A program made the translations under genes and the position numbers. A stretch of 6,496 bases of DNA from an uncultured Eubacteriales bacterium (lineage in GTDB: Bacteria; Bacillota; Clostridia; Oscillospirales; Acutalibacteraceae), in the NCBI GenBank assembly GCA_900320235.1, contig ONRO01000328.1, positions 1-6,496 of the forward strand, written 5' to 3'. Below, one piece after another: positions 5,314 through 6,496 of the stretch. Below the pieces are notes generated by a model. The model was not told the DNA's origin and did not search any database. It worked only from the letters and a program-made list of their open reading frames with translations. Position 1 is the first letter of the stretch. The number at the start of each line of letters is the position of its first letter.

Positions 5314-6270
5314 ATGAAAAAGGGATGCAAAATAGCATTGATAACCGGCGGCAGCCTTTTCGGACTCGGAATAGTATGTATTATTATCGGAGCTGGCATA
5401 AACGGCTTTGATCTGAGTAAATTATCCTCAGGCAAGATCGAATATGAAAAAAAGACATTGGAATACACTGACAGTTTCAGCGCAATTGATATACATTCAA
5501 TAAGTGATGATGTAAAGCTTGTTAAATCAGAGGACGGCAAGACAAGGATAGAATATTATGACAGCAAGGACGGAAGGATCAGATATGATATTCAGAGAAA
5601 ATATGCGTCTGCTGATGAAAAGGGAAAGCCGGAGCTTTTTGCAAAGCAGAAGGATGACCGCAAATGGTATGAGTATCTGTTATCTTTTGATTTTGACAGC
5701 TTTAACGATGATAGAGCAGTGACAGTATATGTTCCCGGTGAGGAATATGATTCTCTTTCGCTTGAGAGTGTTTCAGGAGATGTTTCAGCAGAAATTCCTC
5801 TCAGGATCAAAAATAATGTGACGCTGAATTCGACAAGCGGAAATATTAATGCAGAGAACCAGACTGCCGGAGTAAGGTCTGTATATACATCTATAAGCGG
5901 AAATGTCAGGATTCAGAATAGCGCATCAGGTGATATTAACGCCTCTGCAGTAAGCGGAAAGGTAAGTCTTGGAAAATGCACAGCGAAAAACGGTGTCATT
6001 GTGGGCAGCATCAGCGGAAATGTGAATCTTGAAGATATCCGTTCCGAGCTGACAAAGACAGAAACGGTAAGCGGCGGTGTACAGGTTCAGAAAGTCGACA
6101 GTAAAAATATACGCATCAAGACCATCAGCGGAGATATCAGCGGAAGCATAGGTTTTGGCGGAACATACGATATCAGGACAGTAAGCGGCGATGTTGAACA
6201 TCCGTCATCGGTAACAAATGCGGGAAATTTCATACTTGAAACTACAAGCGGAGATATTACGCTGAAATAA
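5314..6270 (+). CDS. Membrane-anchored DUF4097 beta-solenoid protein
   Basis: This 318-residue protein has a short basic N-terminus, then one hydrophobic segment (about 7-29) acting as a signal anchor or uncleaved signal; I see no lipobox. A charged region (about 32-135) follows, then a repeat domain (about 145-318) typical of DUF4097, the family of Bacillus YvlB and the C-terminal part of LiaG. The motif Ser-Gly-Asp/Asn/Lys/Gly recurs at 154, 175, 195, 214, 234, 253, 272, 291 and 312. The spacing is 19-21 residues, as expected for successive coils of a beta-helix; an extra SGD lies at 205. The bulk is probably outside the membrane. The ATG at 5314, with GGGGGA 7 nt upstream, is preferred to the ATG at 5284, which lies inside the DUF1700 gene. 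Family relatives are tied to cell-envelope stress systems, but the molecular function is unknown. Confidence 0.88.
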   Translation: MKKGCKIALITGGSLFGLGIVCIIIGAGINGFDLSKLSSGKIEYEKKTLEYTDSFSAIDIHSISDDVKLVKSEDGKTRIEYYDSKDGRIRYDIQRKYASADEKGKPELFAKQKDDRKWYEYLLSFDFDSFNDDRAVTVYVPGEEYDSLSLESVSGDVSAEIPLRIKNNVTLNSTSGNINAENQTAGVRSVYTSISGNVRIQNSASGDINASAVSGKVSLGKCTAKNGVIVGSISGNVNLEDIRSELTKTETVSGGVQVQKVDSKNIRIKTISGDISGSIGFGGTYDIRTVSGDVEHPSSVTNAGNFILETTSGDITLK

Positions 6271-6322
6271 AGGCAATATATTTAGCCGGTATTGTGAGCG
6301 GCGGAGTTTTGATTGCACAGCA

Positions 6323-6344
6323 CCCGGGGGGCACTTCCTCCGGG
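6323..6344. repeat. GC-rich hairpin (8-bp stem)
   Basis: CCCGGGGG at 6323-6330 pairs with CCTCCGGG at 6337-6344, including one G-U pair, around the 6-nt loop GCACTT. It lies 52 bp after the DUF4097 stop. No T-run follows on the plus strand, so it is not a classical intrinsic terminator for the padR operon, although it is stable enough to protect an mRNA 3' end. Confidence 0.6.
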
Positions 6345-6381
6345 CATGCCGGTCAGGCTATCAAAGCTGTGAATCGTGACC

Positions 6382-6396
6382 CCGGCGGCACGCCGG
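6382..6396. repeat. GC-rich hairpin (perfect 6-bp stem)
   Basis: CCGGCG at 6382-6387 pairs perfectly with CGCCGG at 6391-6396 around a GCA loop. It is part of the GC-rich tail segment. No T-run follows. Confidence 0.55.
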
Positions 6397-6455
6397 TCGG
6401 CAAGCTTAATACCGCTTCTGATTTGCTCTTTCTTTCTGCTATTACCGCCGGAACA

Positions 6456-6476
6456 GCGCCCGCAAAATGCGGACGC
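6456..6476. repeat. Inverted repeat near the window end
   Basis: GCGCCCGCA at 6456-6464 pairs with TGCGGACGC at 6468-6476, with one mismatch, around an AAA loop. It is the third hairpin of the GC-rich tail. It is followed by CAGCCAAAAGAAAGG, which on the minus strand would put a CTTT-rich stretch before the stem, so it does not fit a terminator on either strand. Confidence 0.5.
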
Positions 6477-6496
6477 AGCCAAAAGAAAGGAACCAC

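Larger units (their letters stand above)
6271..6496. other. GC-rich structured segment of unknown nature, possibly a dispersed repeat
   Basis: Downstream of the DUF4097 gene the composition changes sharply: by my count 108 of 180 bases in 6301-6480 are G or C, against about 43% at the end of the preceding gene. It contains three strong hairpins (6323-6344, 6382-6396, 6456-6476). Two related 13-mers (ACCCGGGGGGCAC at 6322 and ACCCCGGCGGCAC at 6379, 11 of 13 identical) lie 57 bp apart. One plus-strand frame is open from 6240 to the window end and gives a protein-like string including HPGGTSSGHAGQ and DPGGTPVGKLNT. The only early start is a GTG at 6294 without a ribosome site. It may be a repetitive element, a structured RNA, or a partial gene; none is established. 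Confidence 0.4.

Noticed and set aside
6285..6310. Possible intrinsic terminator of the padR operon (GCCG...CGGC followed by GGAGTTTT)
   Set aside because: The stem is only 4 bp and the T-run is four bases set 4 nt away from it, too weak to call a terminator.
6282..6482. Minus-strand 66-codon frame in the GC-rich tail
   Set aside because: No ribosome site or recognisable family. It is one of several open frames in a GC-rich hairpin-dense segment, where long frames arise easily.
6294..6496. Plus-strand partial gene starting at GTG 6294
   Set aside because: The frame is open and looks protein-like, but there is no Shine-Dalgarno site or promoter and the frame is also open upstream into the DUF4097 gene. 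It is mentioned within the tail segment but not called as a CDS.

Overview
The window looks like chromosomal DNA of a low-to-mid-GC Firmicute, most likely a gut-type clostridium of the Ruminococcus/Oscillospiraceae kind. That placement is inference. It rests on strong AGGAG-type ribosome binding sites, TTG and GTG starts, a clostridial-style divergent MurE, and a PadR / DUF1700 / DUF4097 operon of a type common in Firmicutes. I saw no rRNA, tRNA, CRISPR array, transposase or phage gene.

Left part, minus strand (about 4170 down to 2): a promoter region with two overlapping candidate promoters and a leader of about 135 nt leads into three co-directional genes. In order of transcription they are an HMGL/DRE-TIM-type aldolase-like protein (3971-2991), MurE (2949-1492, TTG start) and MurF (1360-2). 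MurE and MurF carry out successive cytoplasmic steps of peptidoglycan precursor synthesis: MurE adds the third residue (probably meso-diaminopimelate) to UDP-MurNAc-L-Ala-D-Glu, and MurF adds D-Ala-D-Ala. The aldolase-like gene is only 41 bp upstream of murE and is an unexpected partner. The 131-bp murE-murF gap holds two clear inverted repeats.

Middle (3972-4404): a divergent intergenic region of 433 bp. Its left side holds the promoters and leader of the mur operon. Its centre is AT-rich with no supported gene. Its right end holds a near-consensus promoter overlapped by a perfect 9-bp inverted repeat.

Right part, plus strand (4405-6270): a tightly packed three-gene operon of a PadR-family repressor, a DUF1700/HAAS membrane protein and a DUF4097 beta-solenoid protein with an N-terminal membrane anchor. 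Genes 1 and 2 overlap by 8 bp; genes 2 and 3 are 2 bp apart. This is a known type of envelope-associated, PadR-controlled module of unclear biochemical role. Its position back-to-back with cell-wall genes is suggestive but not proof of a link.

End (6271-6496): a GC-rich segment (60% G+C over 6301-6480 by my count) with several strong hairpins and an open frame running off the window. It differs from everything to its left and may be a dispersed repeat or structured element; its identity is unresolved.
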